From NCBI GenBank assembly GCA_043748015.1, contig JAYTOA010000136.1:29045-93044 (forward strand): a DNA stretch of 64,000 nucleotides. Direction: 5' to 3'. This DNA comes from JAIBBG01 sp043748015. Lineage in GTDB: Bacteria > Bacteroidota > Bacteroidia > Flavobacteriales_D > Sanyastnellaceae. Every line of letters starts with the position of its first letter. Position 1 is the first letter of the stretch. The notes below the pieces were generated by a model. That model was given only the letters and a program-made list of their open reading frames with translations. It did no database searches and had not been told where the DNA came from. Below, piece by piece: positions 36,723 to 46,705 of the stretch. The position numbers and the translations under genes are program-made.

Positions 36723-37751
36723 CTAAAAATCTTCGTCAAGTGAAAATTTCTGTGAGTCCTTTTCAGCCATCACACCAGCTTTTTGGTATTCACCAACTCT
36801 CTTTTCGAAGAAATTGGTTTTTCCCTGAAGCGATATCATTTCCATAAAGTCAAAAGGATTCGGTTTATTGTACACCTTATCGTTACCGAGCTCAGTAAGT
36901 AATCTGTCGGCGACAAACTCAATGTATTGTCCCATCATTTCGCTATTCATGCCAATAAGTTTCACCGGCAATGCGTCAATGATGAATTCTTTTTCAATCT
37001 CTACCGCATTGGTAATGATTTCTTCGATTCTCTTCTTCGGAAGTTTATTCACGATGTGATCAGTGTATAGCAGGCAAGCAAAATCGCAATGCAAACCTTC
37101 GTCTCTGCTGATCAATTCATTGGAGAAAGTAAGACCCGGCATCAAGCCGCGCTTCTTCAACCAGAAAATGCTGCAGAAAGATCCACTGAAGAAAATACCT
37201 TCAACAGCAGCGAAAGCCACAAGTCTTTCGGCGAAACTACCGCCGGTAATCCAGCGCAAAGCCCAGTCAGCTTTCTTCCTCACACATTCCATATTATCAA
37301 TGGCGTTGAAGAGATAATTTTTATCCTTCGTGTCTTTGATATAAGTATCAATGAGTAATGAATAGGTTTCGCTGTGGATGTTCTCCATCATGATCTGGAA
37401 ACCGTAGAAGAATTTCGCTTCGGTGTATTGTGCTTCGCGCACGAAATTTTCGGCGAGATTCTCATTGACAATACCATCACTGGCAGCGAAAAATGCGAGA
37501 ACGTGTTTAATAAAATGACGCTCGTCATCGTTCAGTTTGTTGTTCCAATCAACAAGATCTGCTTCCAGATCAATTTCCTCTGCTGTCCAGAAATTTGCTT
37601 GACTCTTTTTGTAAAAATGCCAGATGTCGTGATGCACTATCGGAAAAAGCACAAAGCGTTCAGGATTCTCTTTTAAGATCGGCTCTTCAATAGTTGCATT
37701 CATAGTGTTTTCTGTAGTAGCTGTATTAGCGGTATCAAATAGGTTACTCAT
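36723..37751 (-). CDS. nrdB: Ribonucleoside-diphosphate reductase, beta subunit (class I)
   Basis: Diiron-tyrosyl radical subunit, 342 residues, normal length. Metal ligands are visible in [24 protein letters not shown] and [13 protein letters not shown]. The radical Tyr is likely the one in SETYSLL or close to it, which would place it in the Tyr-bearing class Ia group. The hydrophobic helix [18 protein letters not shown] is typical. It is transcribed before nrdA on the minus strand. The start at 37751 gives a short unconserved N-terminal extension ([14 protein letters not shown]); a Met 16 codons later is an alternative. Confidence 0.96.
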   Translation of the reverse strand: MSNLFDTANTATTENTMNATIEEPILKENPERFVLFPIVHHDIWHFYKKSQANFWTAEEIDLEADLVDWNNKLNDDERHFIKHVLAFFAASDGIVNENLAENFVREAQYTEAKFFYGFQIMMENIHSETYSLLIDTYIKDTKDKNYLFNAIDNMECVRKKADWALRWITGGSFAERLVAFAAVEGIFFSGSFCSIFWLKKRGLMPGLTFSNELISRDEGLHCDFACLLYTDHIVNKLPKKRIEEIITNAVEIEKEFIIDALPVKLIGMNSEMMGQYIEFVADRLLTELGNDKVYNKPNPFDFMEMISLQGKTNFFEKRVGEYQKAGVMAEKDSQKFSLDEDF

Positions 37752-37811
37752 AATTTCTCATCGAAAAATAGTTGGCGGTTGTCGAGGTCGGGCAATCAAA
37801 ACACTTTGCAA

Positions 37812-37835
37812 TTCACATCAAATGATCAATGTGAA
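37812..37835. promoter_or_regulatory. Operator-like palindrome upstream of nrdB
   Basis: Arms TTCACAT and ATGTGAA are perfectly inverted around ten bases, 61 bases before the nrdB start. The arms face opposite to a CRP/FNR site (TGTGA-N6-TCACA) and do not match an NrdR box. A dimeric regulator site is inferred. Confidence 0.4.
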
Positions 37836-38301
37836 ATTCGCATTTATCGGAAACCCAGTTCATTGGTTAAGATTGCCTCCTCCCGATTGACGTTGTCAAA
37901 GATTTAAAGAAATGTTCGTCGAATCAAACCCAAAGAATTGACAACGGCTTTTAGTTTTAAACATGACACCTCTCTGACACCTCAAACCTCAAATTCGGAC
38001 TGAAAAGTTTGTCGCCTTACCCCTCAATGTCGGAGTTGTTGTAGCCATAATGACCGAATTCTATGGCATGATTTGCGATGTCACGTGAAACAAACATTGG
38101 TGTGTTCATCGACACATTTCTCAAGTGCAGTTCTTTGTCGAAAATTTGTTATCAAGTGTGCATTTCAATGTTTTGAATTAAAATTTCAATTCACTACGCG
38201 TGCGCGCTCGTTTAGGATCGTTCTTAACATGAAAGCAGTCAGCTTGTCACAGAAGTTGCAATGGCATCATTTTTAACTTTCGCCTGCTCCCAATCAGATG
38301 C

Positions 38302-38309
38302 TACATTTG
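38302..38309 (+). promoter_or_regulatory. -7 element TACATTTG for secA
   Basis: Perfect TAnnTTTG, 69 bases before the secA ATG, implying a leader of about 60 bases. Confidence 0.5.
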
Positions 38310-38378
38310 CAAGCCCTGAAAAACAAGGTCGGAATAATCCCGCAAGCCTTCTGATGGGGCAAGAACATTACAATAGTT

Positions 38379-41300
38379 ATGATAGGAACGCTGAATAAAA
38401 TTCTCCAGAAATTCGTAGGAGACAAGTCAAAAAAAGATCTTCGAGAAATAAATCCGATAGTAGAAAAAATAAATCAGGTTGGAAGCACTTTGACAAGCAT
38501 CAGCCATGATGAATTACGCGGAAAATCTGCTGCATTGAAACTTCAAATCCAAAATCGCATCAAGGGCATTGAAGAGGAAATCAGCAATCTGAAAGCACAG
38601 GCAGAAGCACTACCAGGTACACAACTCGACCAAAAGGAAAGCATATTCGTTCAGGTTGATACGCTCGAAAAACAAATCGACGCTGAGATTGAAACTGTGC
38701 TTGAAGAAATTTTACCGGAGGCATTTGCTATCGTAAAAGAAACGGCACGTCGACTCAAAGAAAACAGCGAGCTAAAGCTCAGTACTACCGATGCCGACAG
38801 AGCGCTGGCGACTGTTCCTTCAAAAGATTATGTGACCATAGAAGGTAATACTACCACCTGGAAAAACTCCTGGATGGCTGCGGGAAATCGCATTACCTGG
38901 GATATGGTTCATTACGACGTACAGCTCATTGGTGGAATCGCTTTGCATCGCGGAAAAGTTGCGGAGATGGCAACGGGTGAAGGTAAAACTTTGGTTGCGA
39001 CTTTACCGGTTTTCCTCAACGCGCTTGCAGGAAAAGGTGTTCACCTTGTAACAGTGAACGACTACCTCGCTAAGCGTGACAGCGAGTGGATGGGACCGCT
39101 TTATGAATTCCATGGACTTACTGTTGAATGTATAGATCGCCATCAGCCAAATGGAAACGGAAGACGTGAAGCATACAAAGCGGATATCACCTTCGGCACC
39201 AATAATGAATTCGGATTTGATTATCTGCGTGATAACATGGCTGTGGAAGCTTCACACCTAGTGCAGCGCAAGCATCACTATGCGATCGTGGATGAAGTAG
39301 ATAGTGTTTTGATAGATGAGGCGAGAACTCCTCTCATCATTTCTGGTCCAACTCCCAAAGGAGATGATCAGGAATTTGACGCATTGAAACCGCGTGTTCA
39401 AGCACTCATCACTGCACAAAAAGCAGCAGCAAATGAATTCCTCACATTGGCAAAGAAAAAGCTGATGCCCGAGGAAGGAAGTACATCAAAAGAAGAGATA
39501 ACCGAAGGCGCTCTTGCGCTCTATCGTGCTTATCGCGCTTTACCAAAAAACAAAGCACTCATAAAATTCCTTAGTGAAGAAGGAATGAAAGCCGTTTTGC
39601 TCAAGACAGAAGGACAATATCTGCAGGACAATCAACGCGATATGCACAAGGTTGATACCGAGTTATTTTTCGTGATCGATGAGAAACAAAATCAAGTTGA
39701 GTTGAGTGAAAAAGGAATTCAGCTCATCTCGAAGAATATGGAAGATGAGCGTTTCTTCATTCTTCCCGATTTAGGTTCTGAGCTTGCAGAAATTGAAAAT
39801 GGCGGCGGAACCGATGATGAAAAACTAAAGAAAAAAGATGAGTTGATGCGCGATTACAGCATCAAGAGTGAGCGCATTCATACCATCAATCAGTTATTGA
39901 AAGCATATTCCATTTTCGAAAAGGATGTGGACTACGTGGTGATTGATAACAAGGTAAAAATCGTTGACGAACAAACCGGCCGTATCATGGAAGGTCGTCG
40001 CTATTCTGATGGACTTCATCAGGCGATTGAAGCAAAGGAAAGCGTGCGCGTTGAGGCAGCCACGCAGACTTATGCTACCATCACGCTACAGAACTATTTC
40101 AGAATGTATCACAAGCTTTCTGGTATGACCGGAACAGCAGAAACTGAAGCAGGTGAACTCTGGAGTATTTACAAATTGGACGTGATGGTGATTCCAACCA
40201 ATCGCCCAATATCTCGCAAGGACATGGAAGATAAAATCTACAAGACCAAGCGAGAGAAATACAATGCCGTTATTGATGAAATTGCGGAATTGCGCGCGGC
40301 AGGTCGTCCTACATTGGTAGGAACGACCACTGTAGAGGTTTCAGAATTGTTGTCGAAAATGTTGCGGCTTCGAGGTATTGATCATCAGGTGCTGAATGCA
40401 AAACTGCACCAACGCGAAGCTGAGATTGTGGCATTGGCAGGAAGTGCCGGCACAGTAACCATCGCTACGAATATGGCGGGTCGCGGTACTGACATCAAAC
40501 TGGGTGCAGGAGTAAAAGACTCCGGTGGACTCGCAATTATCGGTACTGAACGACATGATTCTCGACGCGTTGACAGACAGCTTCGGGGTCGTGCAGGTCG
40601 TCAGGGAGATCCGGGATCTTCTCAGTTTTATGTTTCCCTTGAAGATGATCTAATGCGTCTTTTCGGAAGTGATCGTATCGCGAAAATGATGGACAGACTT
40701 GGCCTCAAAGAAGGCGAAGTCATTCAACACAGCATGATCACTTCGAGTATTGAACGCGCACAGAAAAAAGTGGAGGAAAACAATTTCGGTATTAGAAAAA
40801 GATTGCTTGAGTATGATGACGTGATGAATTCGCAACGTGAAGTAATCTACAAAAGAAGAAAACACGCATTGTTTGGTGAGCGTCTAAAGTTGGACCTTGA
40901 CAATATGTTTTACGACTTATCCGCTACTGTTGTAGATGCAAATCACAACGCAAAAAATTACACCGGCTATAAATTAGATATGCTGCGCTACTTCGGAATA
41001 GAAGCCGCGGTTACGCAGGATGAATTTGCAAGCAACAAGTATGAGGACATACTCGTGCGCACTTATACGGCAGTTGAAGACAAGTACAAATTCCGCGTTA
41101 AAACCTTGATGCATGAAGCATTTCCTGTGATCAAAAATGTTTACGAAAACAATTCTCAGGGCTATACCAACATTGCCATTCCATTCAGCGATGGTCGCAA
41201 AACAATGCAAGTGGCGGTAAACCTTGAAAAGGCTTTTCAGTCGCAAGGAGCAGAAATAATAGATGCCGTAGAAAAAGGAATTACGCTGGCAATGATTGAC

Positions 41301-41738
41301 CAGAGTTGGAAAGAACACTTGCGCGACATGGATGATTTGCGCAGCAACGTTCAGTTCGCATCGCATGAACAGAAAGATCCGTTGCTCATTTACAAACTCG
41401 AGAGTTACAACCTCTTCCGTTACATGATAGCCAAAGTGAACGGTGATCTCACCGGATTCCTGATGCATGCACAGTTACCACAAGGCCAGCAGCAGCAAGT
41501 AAGACAAGCAGTAACGCCAAAGGCCATTGATACTTCACGAATGAATATCAGTAAGGCAGAAAGCATGAATCTTCAGCAACGCTCTGGTGTTTCCCAAAGT
41601 GCGGTACCTGGTCAGCAACAAATACCACAAGGTCCTCCTTTAAAACAAGAACCCGCAAAAGCAGAAGTCAAAATTGGCAGAAACGATCCTTGTCCTTGTG
41701 GAAGCGGTAAGAAATACAAAGCTTGTCACGGGAGTTGA
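38379..41738 (+). CDS. secA: Preprotein translocase ATPase SecA
   Basis: Motor ATPase that drives unfolded preproteins through SecYEG. 1119 residues, longer than the roughly 900 of E. coli because of insertions typical for this phylum (about 330-430 and 460-520). Walker A is [11 protein letters not shown], the DEAD-like motif II is [18 protein letters not shown], the preprotein cross-linking region and motif VI ([21 protein letters not shown]) are present, and the C-terminal zinc-binding SEC-C motif is [15 protein letters not shown] promoter lies 70 bases upstream. SecG is encoded about 20 kb away. Confidence 0.98.
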   Translation: MIGTLNKILQKFVGDKSKKDLREINPIVEKINQVGSTLTSISHDELRGKSAALKLQIQNRIKGIEEEISNLKAQAEALPGTQLDQKESIFVQVDTLEKQIDAEIETVLEEILPEAFAIVKETARRLKENSELKLSTTDADRALATVPSKDYVTIEGNTTTWKNSWMAAGNRITWDMVHYDVQLIGGIALHRGKVAEMATGEGKTLVATLPVFLNALAGKGVHLVTVNDYLAKRDSEWMGPLYEFHGLTVECIDRHQPNGNGRREAYKADITFGTNNEFGFDYLRDNMAVEASHLVQRKHHYAIVDEVDSVLIDEARTPLIISGPTPKGDDQEFDALKPRVQALITAQKAAANEFLTLAKKKLMPEEGSTSKEEITEGALALYRAYRALPKNKALIKFLSEEGMKAVLLKTEGQYLQDNQRDMHKVDTELFFVIDEKQNQVELSEKGIQLISKNMEDERFFILPDLGSELAEIENGGGTDDEKLKKKDELMRDYSIKSERIHTINQLLKAYSIFEKDVDYVVIDNKVKIVDEQTGRIMEGRRYSDGLHQAIEAKESVRVEAATQTYATITLQNYFRMYHKLSGMTGTAETEAGELWSIYKLDVMVIPTNRPISRKDMEDKIYKTKREKYNAVIDEIAELRAAGRPTLVGTTTVEVSELLSKMLRLRGIDHQVLNAKLHQREAEIVALAGSAGTVTIATNMAGRGTDIKLGAGVKDSGGLAIIGTERHDSRRVDRQLRGRAGRQGDPGSSQFYVSLEDDLMRLFGSDRIAKMMDRLGLKEGEVIQHSMITSSIERAQKKVEENNFGIRKRLLEYDDVMNSQREVIYKRRKHALFGERLKLDLDNMFYDLSATVVDANHNAKNYTGYKLDMLRYFGIEAAVTQDEFASNKYEDILVRTYTAVEDKYKFRVKTLMHEAFPVIKNVYENNSQGYTNIAIPFSDGRKTMQVAVNLEKAFQSQGAEIIDAVEKGITLAMIDQSWKEHLRDMDDLRSNVQFASHEQKDPLLIYKLESYNLFRYMIAKVNGDLTGFLMHAQLPQGQQQQVRQAVTPKAIDTSRMNISKAESMNLQQRSGVSQSAVPGQQQIPQGPPLKQEPAKAEVKIGRNDPCPCGSGKKYKACHGS

Positions 41739-41939
41739 TTCTTATGTATTCATAGCAATGTAGCACTTCATTGTTGATGCGTTTTTCAAATTTCTCTGTG
41801 CTGATTCTTTCAATTTAGAATCGCCGGGACGTTGAAAAATATCATATTCAATGCTTCGAGCATTCCAGTCTGTTAATCAAATTTCGATTAAACAGCGATT
41901 TTTTCCTGTCAATTAACATTTATGACAGTCCAAACGTAG

Positions 41940-41947
41940 TATTTTTG
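41940..41947 (+). promoter_or_regulatory. -7 element TATTTTTG for the secreted pair
   Basis: Perfect TAnnTTTG, 29 bases before the ATG at 41977. Confidence 0.5.
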
Positions 41948-41976
41948 GTTTAGATACTTACCTAACCACGACCAAA

Positions 41977-42330
41977 ATGCTGATACCACTACATCACCGC
42001 TATCTTTTTTCGGTCCTTATTTCTTTCATCTTTTCGATGGAATTAATGAGTCAAGCTCCCACTCAATATGTTATTACAGACGTGAATTACGCGTATGAAA
42101 TACGTCTTGAAAACGTCACTAACGCTGATGATTCTAAATTGCCTAAAGCTTTGCTATATGATTTTCTCGGAGCAAATGCTGTATTTCTTGCTACTACTCA
42201 AACTTTAATGATTACCTCGCGAATCAATAAAAGCAGACCTGAATTTGTAGCCATGCTAGCTGCGAACGACTATACCATTCTAGAATGGAAAAAACAATCT
42301 CAATCGAAAATTGAAATCAGCGATGAATGA
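41977..42330 (+). CDS. Small exported protein, unknown; possible ferredoxin-like fold
   Basis: 117 residues with a signal peptide ending MELMSQA. The mature part has an apparent beta-alpha-beta-beta-alpha-beta order (YEIRLENV, PKALLYDFL, AVFLATTQTLMITS, PEFVAMLAANDYTIL), which could be a ferredoxin-like fold as in HMA domains, but the metal-binding Cys pair is absent. No family recognised. Its stop overlaps the start of the next gene (ATGA), so the two are translationally coupled and probably functionally paired. Confidence 0.75.
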   Translation: MLIPLHHRYLFSVLISFIFSMELMSQAPTQYVITDVNYAYEIRLENVTNADDSKLPKALLYDFLGANAVFLATTQTLMITSRINKSRPEFVAMLAANDYTILEWKKQSQSKIEISDE

Positions 42331-43733
42331 TGCGCGGCCTTTTTCTTATCATATCGATTTCATTTTTAGCCTTGTCAATGTTGGCACAGCCGGCCAATGA
42401 TTTGTGTAGTGGCGCCACTTCAACCGTTGCCGATGGAACATGTTATGCAGGAACAACAACAGGTGCTAATGACAATATCGCCTCTGAAGCAGGTTGTGCC
42501 ACGCAAGGTGGACCAAATGCTCACCGAGACGTTTGGTATAGCTTCACTGCGACGACAACTACTATCAATTTCAACATTACTTCCCCTTCCGGATCTACAA
42601 TAGAACTGTTGCTGATATCCGGCACATGTGCATCACTTGCCCTGGTCAATTCAACCTGTCAGACTTCCCCCCTTGTCACAACGTTTGCCGGACTGAACAT
42701 CGGGCAAACGTATTTCTACGTTGTTTCCTTTCCTTCCAATCTTCAATCTAGTTTCACGACCTGTGTAACAAGTGTTGCGGCTCCTCCTGCCGCAGGGCAG
42801 AACTGCACATCAGCATTACCACTTTGCAGTAATTCATCATTCGGAGGAAACAGCAATGGATACGGAACACAGGATTTGACTTCTGCAAACCATGGATGTC
42901 TACTTGCCAATGAAAGACAATCGTCCTGGTATTATTTTCAGGTTCAAACGGGCGGTACGTTGGAGATGACCATCAGCCCAACGGTGGGCATCGACTATGA
43001 CTACGCCTTATGGGGGCCGCTTAGTTCTTATCAGTGCCCAATTACCGGCAATCCGATTAGGTGTTCTTTTGCAAGTGAAATTGCAACCAACTTTTGGACG
43101 GGATCCTACAACACTGGATTTGGACCATTGGGTAGCGAAGCTTCTGATGGCTCAGGCGGAACACTTGACGGGTGGGCTTCTACACTCAATGTATTGGCCG
43201 GTCAGTTTTACATTTTGTGCATAGATAATTACACTATGAGCAATACGCCATTCAACCTTTCATGGGGTGGCGATGCAGTGCTATCATGCGCACTTGTTCC
43301 GATTGAACTCACAGAATTCAATGGACGCAAATTCGATAATCACAATGTGATTTCCTGGACAACTGCAAGTGAAGAAAACAATAACCGATTTGTGCTGGAA
43401 CGCTCCCTGGATGCAAGAAATTTCAATGAAATCTTCACCATCAAAGGCGCCGGAACAAGTAGCAATACACATCGCTACTATTATCGTGACTACAAGTTTA
43501 CAGGAGAAAAAATAAATTATTACAGACTCCGTCAGATTGATGACAACGGCATTGATTCATATTCACCTATGATTGCAGTGAACAACTATGGCAACAAAAC
43601 AATAAAGTCCATTGCGATATATGATATGCTAGGTAAAGAGCAATTGGACTCGCTCAATTTGAAGGGGCTCTTCTTCATTCTTACAGAGTATGAAGACGGT
43701 ACATTCTTTACAGAGAAAAAATGGTATCAGTGA
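42327..43733 (+). CDS. Exported multi-domain protein with a degenerate type IX C-terminal domain
   Basis: 468 residues: signal peptide ending ALSMLA, then two beta-rich Cys-containing domains of the kind common in Bacteroidota surface proteins (about 20-150 with DVWYSFTATT; about 165-325 with SSWYYFQVQTGG and CIDNYTMSN), then the fibronectin-like linker VISWTTASEENNNRFVLERS that often precedes a type IX sorting domain. The end (IAIYDMLGKEQLD ... KGLFFILTEYEDGT) resembles the last strands of a type A sorting domain, but the N-terminal Pro-Asn-Pro strand is missing. Secretion through type IX is therefore plausible but uncertain. Coupled to the preceding small exported protein. Confidence 0.78.
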   Translation: MMRGLFLIISISFLALSMLAQPANDLCSGATSTVADGTCYAGTTTGANDNIASEAGCATQGGPNAHRDVWYSFTATTTTINFNITSPSGSTIELLLISGTCASLALVNSTCQTSPLVTTFAGLNIGQTYFYVVSFPSNLQSSFTTCVTSVAAPPAAGQNCTSALPLCSNSSFGGNSNGYGTQDLTSANHGCLLANERQSSWYYFQVQTGGTLEMTISPTVGIDYDYALWGPLSSYQCPITGNPIRCSFASEIATNFWTGSYNTGFGPLGSEASDGSGGTLDGWASTLNVLAGQFYILCIDNYTMSNTPFNLSWGGDAVLSCALVPIELTEFNGRKFDNHNVISWTTASEENNNRFVLERSLDARNFNEIFTIKGAGTSSNTHRYYYRDYKFTGEKINYYRLRQIDDNGIDSYSPMIAVNNYGNKTIKSIAIYDMLGKEQLDSLNLKGLFFILTEYEDGTFFTEKKWYQ

Positions 43734-43735
43734 TC

Positions 43736-45679
43736 TCAAGCAATTGCCGAGTACTCTGCACCGCACTTCTCCCATTGTTCCATGATGTTGTCCAACTTAC
43801 TTTTGAGCTCGTTGTACTTGCCTATTTGTTCTGCAGCTTCTTCCTGTTTTGTATAATCAAGTGAAGCTACTACATCATCCATTAATTTGATTTCAGCTTC
43901 AAGCGACTCAATTTCCTTTTCAAATTTCTGAATCTGCATTTCCAGTTTTCTCTTCTGCTTGTCCTTCTCTCTTTGAACTTCCTTTGAAACAGTTTCGACT
44001 TGAGGCACATTCACCTTTGGAACTTTTGGAGCCGCTAACGAGGATTTATTACTTTCAAAAAGCGCTATACTTTCTGCCTTTTTTTCTTTGAGGAATTCCA
44101 ATACATCACCAGGCCACATGCGCAATCTGTCCGGTTGAATTTCGTAAACGATAGACGTCAAACCATGAAGGAAATCTCTGTCGTGACTCACAACGAGCAG
44201 AGTTCCATCAAAGCGTTGCAAGGCCTGCTTCAAAACATCTTTGGAAGCCAGGTCAAGGTGATTTGTTGGCTCATCCATTACAAGGAAATTGTAAGGCTGA
44301 AGCAACAATTTGCAAAGCGCTAGTCTTGCCTTTTCACCACCACTTAGCACTTTCACTTTCTTGTCAATATCATCACCACCAAACAAAAATGCTCCGAGTA
44401 GTGATCTCACACTTTTACGTATGTCACCAACAGCTTCATCGTCAATAGTCTCGAAAACAGTTTTATTTCCATCCAAAGTGTCGGCCTGATTCTGTGCATA
44501 GTAACCAATCTCAACGCTGTGACCGGGAATGAATTCACCCTCATGCGGTTCCTTGCGCATGATCATGCGGATAAGTGTACTCTTTCCTGCACCATTTTTT
44601 CCAACCAGTGCGATCTTTTCGCCGCGTGCGATCAACATGTCCACTCCATTGAAAAGTCGAATGTTGTTGTATGCCTTTCCCAAATTTTTTCCTTCCAGAA
44701 TGATTTTTCCTGAGTGTGGTGCCGGAGGAAAACTAATGCGGACTTTCGTACCATCAATGCTGTCCACTTCCACTTTATCCAGCTTCTCGAGCTTGCGAAT
44801 AAGTGTCTGAGCGAATGCAGCTTTGTCCTTTTTCGCACGGAACTTATCGATGAGTTTTTGGGTATCTTCAATATACTTCTGTTGATTCTTCGCCTCTCTT
44901 TCCTGTCTCTCAATTTCATCTTGTCTTTGAACGAGATACTTTGAATAGGCAAACTTATAATCGTAAATTTTTCCCTTAGAAATCTCAATTGTTCTGTTGG
45001 TGACATTGTCGAGGAAAGTTCTGTCGTGAGAAATCAAGACGATTGCACCAGGGTAGTCAACAAGGAAATCCTCAAGCCATTCGATACTTTCAATATCGAG
45101 GTGATTCGTAGGCTCGTCGAGCAGAAGCAGGTCAGGATTCTGCAAGAGAATCTTTCCGAGCTCAACGCGCATTTTCCATCCGCCGCTGAACTCTTGCATT
45201 TGCCGAGACATATCCGCGGAAACAAAACCTAGACCTTTCAGTACTTTTTCAATTTTCTCCTCGAGATTTCCACTTCCCAAAAGTTCGAGTCGATGAGAAA
45301 CTTCTTCTAACTCTTCCAGTTTTTTCGAATAATCGTCACTTGTATAATCGTGATGATCAGAAATAATATTACTCAGCTCTTCGAGTCTGTCTCTTAAATA
45401 TTGAACTTCCTTGAAAGCAGTGGACGACTCTTCATAAACAGTAGAGTGCTCATTGTGTTTCATTTCCTGTGGCAAATAGCCCACAGTGGTTCCTCTCGCA
45501 AACGCGATGCTTCCTTCGTTGGGAGTTTGAAGGCCGGCGAGAGTCTTTAACAAAGTTGACTTTCCTGCGCCGTTTTTACCCACCAAACCAATACGATCAC
45601 GTGGTCCTATGAAAAATCCGACTTTCGAAAACAACTCCCGAGAACCGAAATGAATACTTAAATTACCTATTGTTACCAT
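43736..45679 (-). CDS. ABC-F family ATPase (Uup/YdiF-like)
   Basis: Soluble protein with two ABC domains and no membrane part, 647 residues. Walker A occurs twice as GKNGAGKSTL; the signature is FSGGWKMRVELG and LSGGEKARLALC; Walker B is LLLLDEPTNHLD and FLVMDEPTNHLD. A helical linker (about 245-310) separates the domains, and a C-terminal coiled coil follows residue 560. ABC-F proteins bind the ribosomal E site and relieve stalling, or confer antibiotic resistance; the C-terminal coiled coil is more like Uup/YdiF than like a resistance factor. It ends two bases from the convergent exported protein gene. Confidence 0.95.
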   Translation of the reverse strand: MVTIGNLSIHFGSRELFSKVGFFIGPRDRIGLVGKNGAGKSTLLKTLAGLQTPNEGSIAFARGTTVGYLPQEMKHNEHSTVYEESSTAFKEVQYLRDRLEELSNIISDHHDYTSDDYSKKLEELEEVSHRLELLGSGNLEEKIEKVLKGLGFVSADMSRQMQEFSGGWKMRVELGKILLQNPDLLLLDEPTNHLDIESIEWLEDFLVDYPGAIVLISHDRTFLDNVTNRTIEISKGKIYDYKFAYSKYLVQRQDEIERQEREAKNQQKYIEDTQKLIDKFRAKKDKAAFAQTLIRKLEKLDKVEVDSIDGTKVRISFPPAPHSGKIILEGKNLGKAYNNIRLFNGVDMLIARGEKIALVGKNGAGKSTLIRMIMRKEPHEGEFIPGHSVEIGYYAQNQADTLDGNKTVFETIDDEAVGDIRKSVRSLLGAFLFGGDDIDKKVKVLSGGEKARLALCKLLLQPYNFLVMDEPTNHLDLASKDVLKQALQRFDGTLLVVSHDRDFLHGLTSIVYEIQPDRLRMWPGDVLEFLKEKKAESIALFESNKSSLAAPKVPKVNVPQVETVSKEVQREKDKQKRKLEMQIQKFEKEIESLEAEIKLMDDVVASLDYTKQEEAAEQIGKYNELKSKLDNIMEQWEKCGAEYSAIA

Positions 45680-45786
45680 GCTTGAAAAAACGGGTGCAAA
45701 AATACGCCTATGTGAGTGAAATCGCTTTCACATTGACCCAGTGAGCCTTTAATGCAAGTTATAATGCCCTAAACAAACAACTTCAT

Positions 45787-45820
45787 ATAAAAAAAACGCC
45801 CTCATTGCTGAAGGCGTTTT
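45787..45820 (-). terminator. Rho-independent terminator after gldN
   Basis: AAAACGCC / GGCGTTTT stem closing an inner AGCAATGA segment, followed on the minus strand by a T run. It ends the por/gld operon. Confidence 0.8.
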
Positions 45821-45838
45821 GAATATTTTATCTATGAA

Positions 45839-46693
45839 TTAGAAATGCCATACATCATGCTCCATGATGAAGAGATCGTTTTTTATACGCTCACTTTCCA
45901 TCAGCGCATCAAGGCCTTTCCAAGTAGGATCGATTGGTCTGTCGTACACATTATCTTCCTTTACTACATAACCTTGAAACATTCTCATCTGGAACAATTG
46001 ATCGAAGGTCATTTCCTGGGCACCATTGTGCATATTGAACACGTCGTAGTTGTTGAAGATGTAACGACATTCCGGATAGTAAAGCCAGAAAATTTCTGTT
46101 TTACCTTTCACTTCACCGGATTCCGAGTACTTCAATGTAATAGGCGCGATACCGATAATTCTGACATAGCGTTCAGAACGTTGTTTGTCAAAAATCCAGT
46201 CTTCCTTGATTTTATATCCGACAACATCTTTGGAATTCACTTCTTCAACAGAACGAACTTCTTCCTTTTCACCGGTATCGAGATTTTCGCGATAGCGCAA
46301 AATAACGGGCTTCAACATGGAGTCTAACTCAGATTGTCCGAGTGGATATCTAAACTCATCGTCATCCTGAGTTGGTCCACCACCATAAGCGGTTATCGAA
46401 CCTTGATCAAGAAGACCAATCTTCATCACATCAAACAAGCTTTTGCGGTTTTCCAATTGATCAATTGGGAAATACAAAGGATGATTGATTTTCTGACGTA
46501 AATCTATCACTTCCCAGATACGCTTCGCCCACATTACATCCGCTTCGCGGAGATATGGATAAGCTATTACCTTTCTGGTAGGGTTATGCTCACGTACGTA
46601 AGCACCATCCAACACAGTCTGGATCTGAGAGAATCCACTTACCGCAGTAAGCAAACAGCAGAGAGATAGCAGAAAACGAGTATTACGATTCAT
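45839..46693 (-). CDS. gldN: Type IX secretion / gliding protein GldN (PorN)
   Basis: Periplasmic protein that forms rings with the lipoprotein GldK on the inside of the outer membrane. 284 residues with a signal peptide ending AVSGFSQ and the family start of the mature protein (VLDGAYVREHNPTRKVIAYP). Last gene of the operon porP-gldK-gldL-gldM-gldN, 12 bases after gldM, and followed by a terminator. Confidence 0.95.
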   Translation of the reverse strand: MNRNTRFLLSLCCLLTAVSGFSQIQTVLDGAYVREHNPTRKVIAYPYLREADVMWAKRIWEVIDLRQKINHPLYFPIDQLENRKSLFDVMKIGLLDQGSITAYGGGPTQDDDEFRYPLGQSELDSMLKPVILRYRENLDTGEKEEVRSVEEVNSKDVVGYKIKEDWIFDKQRSERYVRIIGIAPITLKYSESGEVKGKTEIFWLYYPECRYIFNNYDVFNMHNGAQEMTFDQLFQMRMFQGYVVKEDNVYDRPIDPTWKGLDALMESERIKNDLFIMEHDVWHF

Positions 46694-46705
46694 GATATTG
46701 AGTTT

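Larger units (their letters stand above)
37752..38378. other. 627-base intergenic region between divergent nrdB and secA
   Basis: Short open frames here lack family resemblance and I do not call genes. It holds the nrdB palindrome (37812-37835), a GAATTGACAACGGC sequence near 37935 and the secA -7 element at 38302. The remainder is AT-rich without an obvious hairpin or repeat. It is long for this window, so upstream control of nrdB and secA, or a small RNA, is possible. Confidence 0.5.

Noticed and set aside
37812..37835. CRP/FNR or NrdR site at the nrdB palindrome
   Set aside because: The arms TCACA and TGTGA face in the opposite order to a CRP site and do not fit the NrdR box.
37705..37890. 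Short plus-strand frame overlapping the start of nrdB
   Set aside because: It overlaps nrdB antisense, has no recognisable domain, and lacks a promoter element.
38073..38276. Short frame upstream of secA (67 codons)
   Set aside because: Composition and lack of family resemblance suggest chance; it lies in the long nrdB-secA gap where control sites are more likely.
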